A DNA stretch of 64,000 bases from Norana najaformis (lineage: Eukaryota; Annelida; Clitellata; Crassiclitellata; Hormogastridae), in assembly GCA_964023275.1 (NCBI GenBank), contig OZ029919.1, forward strand, positions 972,001-1,036,000, given 5' to 3'. Of the stretch, positions 33,801 through 44,473 are shown piece by piece. Numbering within the stretch: position 1 is the first letter of the stretch; each line of letters opens with the position of its first letter. The position numbers were made by a program, and so were the translations under genes. The notes below the pieces were generated by a model. That model worked only from the letters and a program-made list of their open reading frames with translations. It was not told where the DNA came from and did not search any database.

Positions 33801-34080
33801 AAGACCAACTGGCCTATTTTAGACCTTAGTACTCCGCTCGAGTACGGACGTCTGCAGCGGAGGATGGGAAGGCTAATTCAAAATGCGGACAAAGGAAGAG
33901 GTCAAAAGTAGGTAATTTCTGCGTTCGTCCTTTATGGATGACCACCGTTACTTTCTCCCTAGATGCACATGCGCTTCATTAATATGCAGCTAACGTCTGG
34001 CAGCATAGCATTCTGGCTACATTGTTTCTGCCGCTTCCAAACATTATATCTATGAGCAATACAGTGATGGCCGGCTTCTG
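30880..34080. other. No gene seen; non-coding stretch with SINE, LINE and MITE-like fragments
   Basis: Recognised pieces: LINE end (about 31905-31990), family A SINE 3' half in reverse (32240-32310), and GGACGTCCGCA-family pieces (32365-32420, 32630-32700, 33605-33705, 33840-33950). The remainder, e.g. 31490-31870, has open frames on both strands but no domain. Confidence 0.4.
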
Positions 34081-34104
34081 TGATTATCGCAGCCGTTGGG
34101 CATA

Positions 34105-34190
34105 TTTCGCACGTGACTCTCCACGAGTCAGTCCACAAACCGAGCCACGTGACCAATGAATACCTCCAACGCATGCGCGCACGTGCTCTG
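34105..34190. promoter_or_regulatory. Promoter-like cluster: E-boxes, CCAAT, NRF1-like site
   Basis: Three CACGTG cores (gcacgtgac near 34109, ccacgtgacc near 34145, gcacgtgc near 34179), a CCAAT within gaccaatg, and a palindromic gcatgcgcgc resembling an NRF1 site lie within 85 bases. I see no downstream exon to assign it to. An upstream promoter of the TRERF1-like gene is one possibility. Confidence 0.3.
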
Positions 34191-34434
34191 GTCAGCAAAC
34201 GTTAGTGTCCAGTGACTAACGCATCGCAACTGATGTTTCGATGCAGCTGGGTATCCTATCTCTAGTCTGTGCTTTAAAGCATGCAGCGTCAGAAGCGATT
34301 TTACTAGGTACTAGCAGATTCCTATGGGCGCTGTTGAAATTCGGGGAACACCACTAAGATAAATACATATAAACATACTTTCTGCGCTTCTGAGGTCCTT
34401 GAAAGGTGTCCAAGTGTCTTGATGTAGGCCTATG

Positions 34435-34860
34435 TATCGAAGCATAGACATGACTGCTAGTACCACTGTAATAATAACGATGATGACATGATGATCATAA
34501 TAATAATAATAATAATGATGATGATGATGATAATAATAATAATAATTATAATTATAACTGTAACTTAATTTTTTAGTTCCTTAGGGATCATTTCTACCTG
34601 GGGTAAAAAATAATAATAACCATTAATAATAATAATAATAAACACTATTACTGCTGCTGCTGTTACTACTACTCCTACTGCTAATAATAGTAATAGTAAT
34701 AATAAACATTGTCATCGTCATACATGGCAGCCGCTACAAATCTCACTGACAGTCTCCATTTCTTCTCTTAAAAGAATTCCACTTACCTGTGGCAAAATCA
34801 TAATAATAAAATAATAATAATACCATGTAATAATATATAAATAAAAACACTACCGGTAGT
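34435..34860. repeat. AAT/ATG microsatellite region
   Basis: Several (aat)n, (atg)n and (gct)n tracts separated by short unique sequence, including a repeated piece around tctacctggggtaaaa. Confidence 0.8.
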
Positions 34861-35213
34861 ATAATAATTATAATGATAATTACATTTGAAGCACGTATCG
34901 TCCTGAATCGAACTGCGGACAATAAAAGTCAAAACGAGTCCATCAACCTATCATCAGCAACGACAACACTGCTCAGCTCCTAAGCACGTTCTCAAAACAC
35001 GGAGGGGTCTGGCTGGGCCTAAGCATTTCTCGCTATTATCCTAATGTCATTTTGATGGGCTTTTAATGGCGGTCCCGTCCGACGGACTAGGAACGAGAAG
35101 ACGTCGCTTAGAACTGCAAAACTAAGGATGTCATGGTTAGGAGGTTTAGACTAAATTATACAGTCATCCGTGGATGAACTAATAGGTGTTACAGCTGACC
35201 TCCCTTTTGGAAG

Positions 35214-35274
35214 GTTGTATGCCCCCCTGTCCCGCCGGCTCTTATAACAGAGGCGGGGCAGAGGGACATACAAC
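35214..35274. ncRNA. miRNA-like hairpin (23-bp stem, 15-base loop)
   Basis: The arms gttgtatgcccccctgtccc and gggcagagggacatacaac (each plus cgcc/ggcg) pair over 23 positions with only two C-A mismatches and one wobble, around the loop ggctcttataacaga. Stem length, loop size and isolation from simple repeats fit a pre-miRNA or a tiny MITE. Expression is unknown. Confidence 0.4.
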
Positions 35275-36055
35275 GCTGTGAAGCAGTGGAACATGTCGCA
35301 CCCAATGTTTAGGCCGAGGGAACCCCAAGATATCTTGCAGTTTTGCACAAATTAGTCCGAGTTCATCAAGTAATTATTGGCATAGGCCAACTTTTATAAT
35401 TTCTCAACATATTATGCTATATGTGTGTGTATATATGTATATTACTTTATTAAACGCGCATATTACTTTAAATTACTATAATTATAATTGTTACAATAAA
35501 ATAAGTAAATAACGTATTTGAATTAACACCACTACCTTAATTGATGTAAACTTTCATTTCAAATTCACAGTGGACAGTCACAGCTTTTACAAATTCCTAA
35601 AACATTCGGAAATAATGGGGGATATATCTCCCCATGGACGTCTCCAATCTTAAAATTTGAGGGACATATCTTCCTTTCCCACGGGGTTCCACAACTATGT
35701 TCACAGGTGCCTCTGTAAGTTGTTTTAAAAGGCGCTACCCAAATAGCCAGATACGTGCTTGCATACATACTCGCACTGCAAGAACAAGATGGTTACAAAC
35801 AACACGGAGCAGTTAGAAACTCCATCCGCGCAGAACTACATGACCCCACGTGTCCCCAATCTATATTTTTGGGAACATGTTCCCCTGCCCCACAGAGATC
35901 GACACCTCTGATCACAAGTACGTATTCACAGATCCCTGGGACTGCAGGAGCAAGATGGCCATAAACAAGACGGAGCAGTTAGAACCTCCATCTGCCGTAG
36001 AACATCGACGCACGAGAAAATGGTTTAATCATGCGATGAACTAATCAGGTATCCG

Positions 36056-36072
36056 CCCCCCCCCCCCCCCCG
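36056..36072. repeat. Poly(C) run
   Basis: About 16 consecutive C bases. Nearby (36320-36560) lie tgta and acacat microsatellites. No gene seen between 35280 and 37080. Confidence 0.85.
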
Positions 36073-37084
36073 ATGGGCAAGCTGCTCATCCCCGACTGGT
36101 CTGTTGCTTTCAAGGCCATCAACTCTTATAAACGCCAACCAGATGCCGGTAGAACTCTACACCGAACTACACGACGCATCTCTTCTCCATCTCCCTCCCT
36201 CCCCACCCTCGGCAACAGGTGGTCGCTTCCCTTTCTAAAGCGCTCTGTAAATTCGGAATAACAGTGTCTGCTAGCAACAGCCACTGATAATGTGGCCAGA
36301 ACGTTCACATATGCAACATATATATGTATGTATGTATGTACGTATGTATGTATGGATGTAATTAGGCAATTGAGACTTTATTTTAAGCCTCCCAACTTCT
36401 GCTGGTACTCGTTTATCAACCCCAATGATACTGCAGGCTGAGTTAGCCCAGATGACACACACACACACATACGTATACATACACACATATATCACACCCA
36501 TATATCACACACATACATACAAACATATATACAAACACATATACACACATACACCATACTTTGCACAGAGACAGAGCGAGCGAGAGACAGACAGACAAAT
36601 ACAGAGAGTTTTCCACAGCCCCCCCGACCTCCCACTTCATCATCTCTCCCTCCCTTGCCCCTCCACCGTGTAATATCGTTCTGGAAATGTGATACCACCT
36701 GGGGAAGGGATGCGCAACATATAATTCCGGTTCGCATTTAGTACAGTTTGCATCAGTAAGCGTCTTTTTCACCACGTCAAGCGGTCCAAGGCAAAGGTCG
36801 TGCTCCCATTTGACACGGTCGACTCATATAACCCTACGCACTCTGAACTGTAATGTACGGCAATAACAGACACTGATGTGGCTAAAACACACAGTATCTG
36901 GTCCATGGAAATCTTCACTACATAAAACGTAAATATGTTTCTACATGTAAACAAGCTTTCACTCAGAATCTAAACTTAACGGCTCAGGAAATACTGTCAG
37001 CACAACTTTCGGGACTTAGGCACATTTTAATAAATCTGTAAGATGTTAGGAGAATGAGGTTCTCTAAAGGCTGCACTGTTTAAA

Positions 37085-37385
37085 CGTCAATACACATACA
37101 TAATACATACATACATAAATACATACATACACATACATACACACATACATAAATACATACCCACACATACATACACACATACATACATACATAAATACAT
37201 ACATACACACATACATAAATACATACATACACATACATACACACATACATACATACATTCATACATACATACATTCATACACACATACATAAATACATGC
37301 ATACACATACATACACACACATACATACATACACAAACATACATTCATACAAATATACATAAATACATACATGCATACACACATA
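37085..37385. repeat. (TACA)n tetranucleotide microsatellite
   Basis: About 300 bases of acatacatacatacac with aaat interruptions. Confidence 0.93.
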
Positions 37386-37390
37386 AATTT

Positions 37391-37818
37391 GAAACCAGGC
37401 AACAGGAAACATTGTGGACCACAAGCAAAGTGGGATCGGTAAGTAACATTTCAGCTTAGAGCAAAAGATATGACTCTAATAAGAGATTTGCGAACAAGAG
37501 GAGCAGGCCAAAGTTTCAAAATTGATTCAGGTGTACTGACATTGCGCACGTTACAAGTGCTTTAATAAATAAATAAATAAATGCATATATACATGCATAC
37601 ATACATACATATATTTAAATGTACATAATATATACATTGTATACATTTATATATATTATTTATTTAGATCTCCATGGCTGGTCACACCACTCAACTTTGG
37701 CCTGCTCCTCATGTTCGCAAATCTCTTACTGAGTCATATCTTTTGCTCTAAGCTGAAATGTTACCTACCGATCCCACTTTGCTTGTGGTCCACAATGTTT
37801 CCTGTTGCCTGGTTTCAA
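37391..37818. repeat. Large inverted repeat (fold-back), ~126-base arms
   Basis: The left arm 37391-37516 starts gaaaccaggcaacaggaaac and ends gcaggccaaagttt. The right arm 37692-37818 is its near-exact reverse complement (aactttggcctgctcc ... cctggtttc). The spacer of about 175 bases is AT-rich (aaataaataaataaatgc, atttatatatatt). A diverged single arm is seen near 43925-44050. Confidence 0.9.
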
Positions 37819-38329
37819 AGTGCACTTCGGAGATGTTGCAGGGGGCGATATCAAGTTTCATAAGTATTGCATTGTATTGTAAATAATGCCTGAACAAACA
37901 GGTGTAAAGTAACAATAAATGGCAACTTTGACAGTACAGTAGGTATTTCTAGGGCATTTTACAGAGTCAGCAGTACTTAAAAGTATCTGAAGATAGTACC
38001 AATCAAAGACACTTCAATTTATTTAAAATCTTCAGTACATTTATTACATCTGGCAATTTTGCCAGATAACAACAAACGCCACACAATTGTCTGACTAAAG
38101 GTGACAGTAACTTCACTGGTCAAGAATTCTGGCTATGTCTATGATTCCTCACTCCTCTGCACATGGACACAAGGCGTGTTCATAAATGCTTACTTACTTA
38201 CTTGATTTAACATACGTTAACCTTACTTGTTTGCAGACAGTCCTTACATGGTTTTACCACCCAATGCCAGATTAATGCTCTCGTTCTCGACTTGGGACTT
38301 AACTCTTTGAGTTGGCTTATCTGCCGTAG

Positions 38330-38460
38330 GCTGCCAGAGAGGCAGTCTTAGTTGACTGATCTTCTGGATATTAACCTGAATGCGGCTTAAATTTGAGGCG
38401 CCATTGGTTGATGCCTTCTGCATTAGACACTGGCGCTCTAGAAGTTTCTAATTAATAATT
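38330..38460 (+). repeat. CR1-like LINE 3' end
   Basis: It contains gaggcgccattggttgatgc, cttctgcattagacactggc and a short tail. A reverse copy lies at about 39040-39150 (aatgcggcagtgtctaatgc, acaaggcatcaaccgatag). Confidence 0.6.
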
Positions 38461-39286
38461 ACTGCCTGGTTACATACCGCAGTGACTATGCTTTATTAAG
38501 AAACAATTAATAACAATGAGTCACATTAATAGTAATAAAGTTTACTACAAAAACCACAGTTTTGTCTGTGACTGTACTTTCTCTTTCCAGACAATCAATT
38601 TTTGTGATCATGCTGGTTAATTTAGTGTCTGGTATTGCCAGACATTACTACAAAGTATCGAGAATACCACACATATAAAAATTTGAGAAGTTTCTTTGTA
38701 CTGAATTGGGGCATCTACTGCAATCAATTCAGCAAATGTTCAAAACCTATTCCTTGAATACAAAAGATTTTTACCCAGTCTGCAGCTCATGCAGAAAACA
38801 CAGCAGGTCCAAGGTTTCGAGCTGGCAATGTTCAGTGATCAATCACTTATCACTGACCTCGTCTTTCAAGGTATAGTACAGGGTGTTGATGGACCCCAGG
38901 GGCTTATTTGGGGAGGAGCAGTCTCCCAGTGCCCCCTCCTTCGCTGGAGATTGAATTTAAAATATCGAAACCCCTTGATGGAAACCAAACATTCTTCTTC
39001 CACAGCCTACCGTTTTGTAATTATAATTAGTAACTTCTAATGCGGCAGTGTCTAATGCACAAGGCATCAACCGATAGTGTACCAAAGCAAAGTCACAATC
39101 AGATCAATATTCAGGTCAGTCCGCACGACAGAGAGGCAGCCTATGGTGGATAAGCAATTTGAAAAAGGTAAGTTTTAAGTTGAGAACGAAGTGACACATC
39201 TCCAAGCATATCAGTGCAAAGCGATATTTTGACTTTGAGTTTTAGGAGCTTGCCTATGTATGTCAGCATGTATGTATGTATCTAAA

Positions 39287-39341
39287 GGTTAGGGTTAAGG
39301 CTAGTGTTAGTGTTAGGGTTAGGGCTAGTGTTAGGGTTAGC
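39287..39341. repeat. Interstitial telomere-like repeats (TTAGGG and variants)
   Basis: Nine or so hexamers in a row: ttaggg, ttaagg, ctagtg, ttagtg, ttaggg, ttaggg, ctagtg, ttaggg, ttag. Half are exact TTAGGG, and the variants are single changes. It directly abuts a family C SINE head (gccggatgtacaccag). Confidence 0.8.
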
Positions 39342-39344
39342 CGG

Positions 39345-39405
39345 ATGTACACCAGTGACAAAGTGGTTAATACCACAGCCTTCAGAACATTTATAATTAT
39401 AGCGC
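39345..39405 (+). repeat. tRNA-derived SINE, family C (5' fragment)
   Basis: ggatgtacaccagtgacaaa, gtggttaataccacagcctt matches the head of the copy at 46795. It is followed by a tttataattatagcgccttt segment also seen elsewhere. No gene in the overlapping 199-residue frame at 39692-40291, which has no domain. Confidence 0.6.
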
Positions 39406-40484
39406 CTTTTAAAGACCTCTCGAAAGCACTGCCCACGGATTTTAACCGACTCCATTTCAACCACGTGCTCTGCACCACCACCCCAGTTACAGAACAGCAG
39501 CCAATCGGAAAATTTCTAAAAAGACCAATGACCTCATGGCTGAAAGACAAACAGGTCACGACCCAAATCAAGACATGGCCAACTGACCCAGGATAGGCTG
39601 ACACTTGCCCACCCACGCTTTGCAGACCTGAATCCCCACTCATGTAAGCATTACGTATTCATTATGGATAGGTTGCCAAGCAACTTGCGACATGAGCTTC
39701 TTCTCTTTTCTCTGCCTCTGCTTATGGCAGCGGTTGAAGACCATTCTATTCAATCATAACACCATTCCCTCTTGCTCTCTGCCTGTTCAAACAAGCAAAG
39801 AAACAACAGTATTTGAGTTCGAATGCTGGCAATTTTATCCACGAATGAGACAGCAAAGGTGTATTCGACTGTCATCTTGTGTAGTCAAGCTGAAAGCAAC
39901 CTCAAGCAAAGTTTCCCTTCTAAGCGAAAAATTCAGCCTGTGGGTTTCTGTGCCTTGTTTGTGGAAAGATTTTCGGCCGACACTATGTTGTTTGACTGTT
40001 TTTTCAGTGCACAGTGCCAGAGAACTGCAGGCGCTATATAAATGCGCACTTACAATTACAGACCACTTGTGGTATCGACTTCTTAAACCACGCCTTCCAG
40101 ATTTCGCTTTCCCAATTTTGGCCACGGACTGGAACTTCCTTCCAGTCGGCCAGAGATCAAAGTGGAAACCGAACCTTAGAAACTGGTTTAATTGGTCACG
40201 AATCACATCAAAGAAAACCAGTATGTTCGTCTGGCGCTGGTTAAGCGGGATCATCCGGAGATGCCGTAACTTAAGGGGTAACGAATGTTAGAAACCACTT
40301 GGAAAAATATGCACCTTTCTCGGTGCATCTAGGTCAGACAGCTGCTTTGCCTGAAGCAACGGCACATAAATCACCCCTTCCCAATCACCAGATGTAATGT
40401 AATGTATTGAAGCATTACTTAAGACATCATCAGTGCCTTTGAGAGACTCTTGAAAGGGGATTATACAAATGTTCTGTTACATAC

Positions 40485-40650
40485 ATACATACATATATGC
40501 ATTTTCATACATATACATAAATACATAGATAATACCTACAAACATACACACATATACATACATACATACACATAAATACATACACAATATCTACATACGT
40601 ATGTATACACATACATACACACATATATGCATAAATACACACACGTACAC
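40485..40650. repeat. (ACAT)n-rich microsatellite
   Basis: Imperfect catacatacatata tract followed by aatgtaatgtaatg repeats at about 40700. Confidence 0.85.
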
Positions 40651-41459
40651 ACAAATTGCCATATAGTGTTGTGTAATATATTGCCAAAAAATCTGTAAAA
40701 TGTAATGTAATGTAATGCAACATGACATAATGCAGTGTAATGTATTTCAGCATCTATATAGCACCCTTCAAGACATCCATACCGAACTGCTACCGTAAAC
40801 AGCTTTCACAAAAAAGTAGTTCTCAGATTTCGACATACATGTGGGGTTTTCTTTCTCTGCAGGTCAGAAAGCCTGGAAGAGTTTTGGATTCATTGTCTTT
40901 ACACCTCCTTTGAGAAGTTAATAAAAGCTCCTACATAAATTTTCATGTACATTACTAAGGGCCATTTCAATTAGCTTTCAGAAGATGATTTGATGAGGGT
41001 TGTTTTTGTCAAGAACAACTGAAGTCCAAGCCAATGCAAAGACATATGGAGTAGAGTTTAGCAACTGAACTCGTAAGAAGCAAATAATGCTACTTACTCA
41101 CTTACTTAACACCCCTGGATTCATCAAGTGCACACAGTCAAAGCCCAGCCTATGCAAAGATAAGAGGGGAGAGGGTTTAAACACCTCTCCAGCAATCACT
41201 TCACCATCAGCACCCACCTGTTATTTGTAAATATCTGAATAAATATTGACCACTACCCTTAATTTCAACTGGAATCACTGGAATGGTGAAGCTTTTAAAC
41301 AACCCTTCCCACTGTCAGGGCATTTTAAAAGAAAAACGCATTAACTGCACAAAGTCCAGAAAATTCTGACTGAAAAAATCTGATTTTTAAAAAATTATTA
41401 GCAGGAAATTTGCATAAATTGTCTCTACAACTGCACATTCAGTATCAACAGTTAGTTCT

Positions 41460-42960
41460 TTGTATCACCATAATGGTTCTGTTCAATTCATAAATGGCTT
41501 CAAATCAAACAGAAATCGAACTGGCCACCGCTGCCCATTGAATGCATGCCCTACCAATAGCATTTCATTTGACCTCACCCGTGACCTGAACGCCGGACAC
41601 CGTAACGGGTTTACCCCTATGACGGTAGTACCGACACGTGAGTATGGGCCAGTCAGCTTATACAGCTTAGTTTTCGACCTGGGACCATGGTCTGCCCTAC
41701 ATACAGGTAGCCTCGAATTTGGACTAAGACAGCTTCAAATGAAGACCAAAGCTTTAAACGGATCGATTCCGCAGCCATTCTATTCAGACCGTAACTTGAA
41801 TCTTATCGAATACGATCATTGTGCCGTGGACACACTACCCCCAAATTGAAATTTGCTCACCTCGGCAGCCTCTTTTTCGATTGGGCTTCAAACCCTTGAC
41901 CGATGTTTGCTTCTACCTACATTGCCCCGAACGAGGGCTTGAGCAAAACTAGTTCAGAAAGGTATTTTATTGAAATCCCGCGTTCTACGTTACGCTTGTA
42001 GAACTATTCACATGTTACGCGGTCGACCAAAAATATCGCACAAACGGCGAATTTGCAACAAAAAATAAACGAATTCGCCAAAGCAGCTATTCAGTCGGCG
42101 CCTGTAATTATGCAAATAAAGCACTTACCAGTGCGATAGAGGCAAAATATCCATTAAAAACCCGATTGAGAAAAGTAGAAAATGGCTGCCTATGATATTA
42201 ATTATGTATTTACCATCTGCCCTCATCACCTACGCCATATCGCTCCGACGCAAAACCTAGTTCGTCTCTAAACTTGACGAAACGCGGACACAAACCGACA
42301 TTATTTAGACATTAGAGATTTTATCAGACGCCCTGGGTGTCGGCACCCTGCCGTAAGGTGGTACCCGGGTCATGTAATTAAGGGTTGGTGCTCACAGGAA
42401 ACACGGTTGTATTACTCCGACGCCGAGTAGTAAATTATGCGACACGAGACAAGTGCTCTATGGGAAGGACTATCAGCTGTCAATCAAACCGAGCAGCCCT
42501 AATGATCTGATTTCCACCCTCCCTCGGCACACTCCCCATTTGCAACTCACCCGATCGGTGCATATGGTGGCCAGCAGTTGCACAGACAACGGCTCGTCTG
42601 TCGGGTCGCCTGTTTATAATTAGAGAGTTCTATAGATAGAATATTTAAGAAACGTGTTTTGATAACAAAGACGCCCCTCCAACGCGCGCCCAATCAACTA
42701 GCTAGGCCTGGCGCGCGCCGAGACGCCAGGCCACTAGACCCAAAGGGCAATACGGCTACCAAGCGAGAGGCCGATAGCCCCACCGCCCGCCCGCCAAATC
42801 TGGGCCGACAGACCGTGACCCCTAATTGATTGGCCCTTAACCGGCCCTGCAGGGCTCGGACGGGGCGACGGACGCCGCCAATAAACCTGGCACCGATTAC
42901 ATTAGACAAAGGAGGCAAAACGAGACTTGATTTGACCTCGTAATTATAATTTATGCCTAA
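41460..42960. other. Non-repetitive, CpG-containing non-coding stretch with POU octamer
   Basis: This is the longest block in the central region with few repeats. It includes a perfect octamer atgcaaat (42110-42117) beside taatt, ttaattatg near 42200 and a CpG-rich segment at 42660-42860. The 129-residue frame at 41460-41849 has no domain. It lies 1.5-3 kb beyond the 3' end of the polycystin gene. A cis-regulatory element is possible but unproven. Confidence 0.35.
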
Positions 42961-43044
42961 ACTGTGTTAGTAACGTTGCATGAATCATTGTACTGTACAC
43001 ATTCAGTAAATATATATAACTTAATATAAATTATTATACATAGC

Positions 43045-43105
43045 CTACACTGGAAGTATATATATATATATAACTTTATATATAACATATCTATGCTTCC
43101 AGTAT
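43045..43105. repeat. Short AT-rich hairpin (actggaag ... cttccagt)
   Basis: An inverted pair of actggaag/cttccagt encloses (ta)n sequence. More ta microsatellite follows at 43160-43200. Confidence 0.55.
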
Positions 43106-44074
43106 ATGTATTGTTCAGGTATTCATATAGTCTGTTTATAACATGTGTGACTATAATAATGATATATATATACATATATATACATATATATATATATACA
43201 TGAGAGTCGTAAACTATATCCGTGGAACCTGACCCACTTTTCAGTCCAAATTGTTAAAAATTACCCAGAGTCAAACTTGACTAAATGAGGCAAATCACAA
43301 GCAAAGCCAAGCTTCGTCTTTCTGACCCTAGACGTCGATTGCAATACTTCAATTTTCAATTTTTCTGCGCTGCTGCTCCTACTAGTTTCATTCTCTAACC
43401 TGAGGCAAACGACCCATTGCCCCTTTAGTTACGAAGACCTCGTCAAATGCACCAAAAAGATACTTACACAGTATCGACACAAATATTAACTTAAAGATAA
43501 ACTTTGTCCCGGGAAAAGTCTCCAAACGTAGCTGCAACATCTCGAACATTACGATGTCAGTCAATTTGGTTCCTCAGAAGTATTCTCCGTAACTTGCAGT
43601 AATTCCAACACAGATGGAATGTCTTCCAAATCATTTAAAACCCATGCTATGATTTCTAATCGTATTAAACCCTAAATTTCTACAGCACCCAAAGCAAGCC
43701 AAGTCGCGGGAACCAGCTTATTCGCAGGCGAATTTGTTTTGTTATTTAAGTCTGGAGTAATTGCTCATCTTCATTCTCCTCCTTCGTCGGGTGTCAACTG
43801 TCAACTGGGTTGTCGGATATTCTGGCTGAGGCGCCAATAAATCAAGAAAGTACAGCACACGTGTAATTTGAAGATGCCCTCCTTACAAAGTTCAGAAGTG
43901 CTCATTAAAGTCGGGGAACAGGAAACATTAAGAACCTGAAAAAGACGGGAAGATCTCAGTTTTCAGTTTAGAGTGAAAGATGATCTAAGTAAGAGAGCTG
44001 CGGAAAAATGAGACGGTAGAGAAGAAAAATAGTACAGAGAGAATAACCCAAAACTGCACAGGATCAAGTAATCA

Positions 44075-44173
44075 ATTTATTTTTATCAACTATAAACAAT
44101 TTTTAAACCAAATGCGAAACCAGCCGACGCGAACTGGAAACGCCTTGTTGGAATCACACTGAAATCGTTTATT
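44075..44173 (-). terminator. Candidate polyadenylation signals of the polycystin-1-like gene
   Basis: On the minus strand AATAAA-type hexamers occur near 44168-44173 and 44078-44083, about 300-400 bases past the stop codon and beyond the 3' UTR SINE. Position fits; no transcript evidence. Confidence 0.35.
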
Positions 44174-44184
44174 TAGTTATTCAT

Positions 44185-44356
44185 TTATCTATTTAATTTA
44201 GTTATTGCACTTCTTATGCAAATAAGGTCAGTAAATCTGAATTTGAGACGTGAGAAAACAGCTTGTAAAGGTCGCTACACGGAGTCTGGTCAAGAGGCTC
44301 TAAGCCACAATCGTTGGACTAGAGGCCAAGCGCGCTACCGAACCGCCTACGGCGCC
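44185..44356 (-). repeat. tRNA-related SINE, family B, in the polycystin-1-like 3' UTR
   Basis: In reverse: head ggttcggtagcgcgcttgg, ctcaaattcagatttactga and a gcaataactaaattaaat end. Same family as 7060-7225. It starts about 118 bases after the stop codon. Confidence 0.65.
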
Positions 44357-44473
44357 GCACATGAAATAACAGGCACAGGTCTTATGACTTGATAAATGTA
44401 GCTAGTTGCAGATACGTTTCTCAAGGAATGCTTTGCGCTGCCGAAAGTTTTTGCGATCTGCAAATGCATCCGG

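Noticed and set aside
39692-40291. 199-codon plus-strand frame
   Set aside because: Contains SINE-like 'gcgctatataaatgcgc' sequence, no domain similarity and no splice context.
41460-41849. 129-codon plus-strand frame
   Set aside because: No recognisable domain, unusual composition and no supporting signals. Kept only as non-repetitive non-coding sequence.
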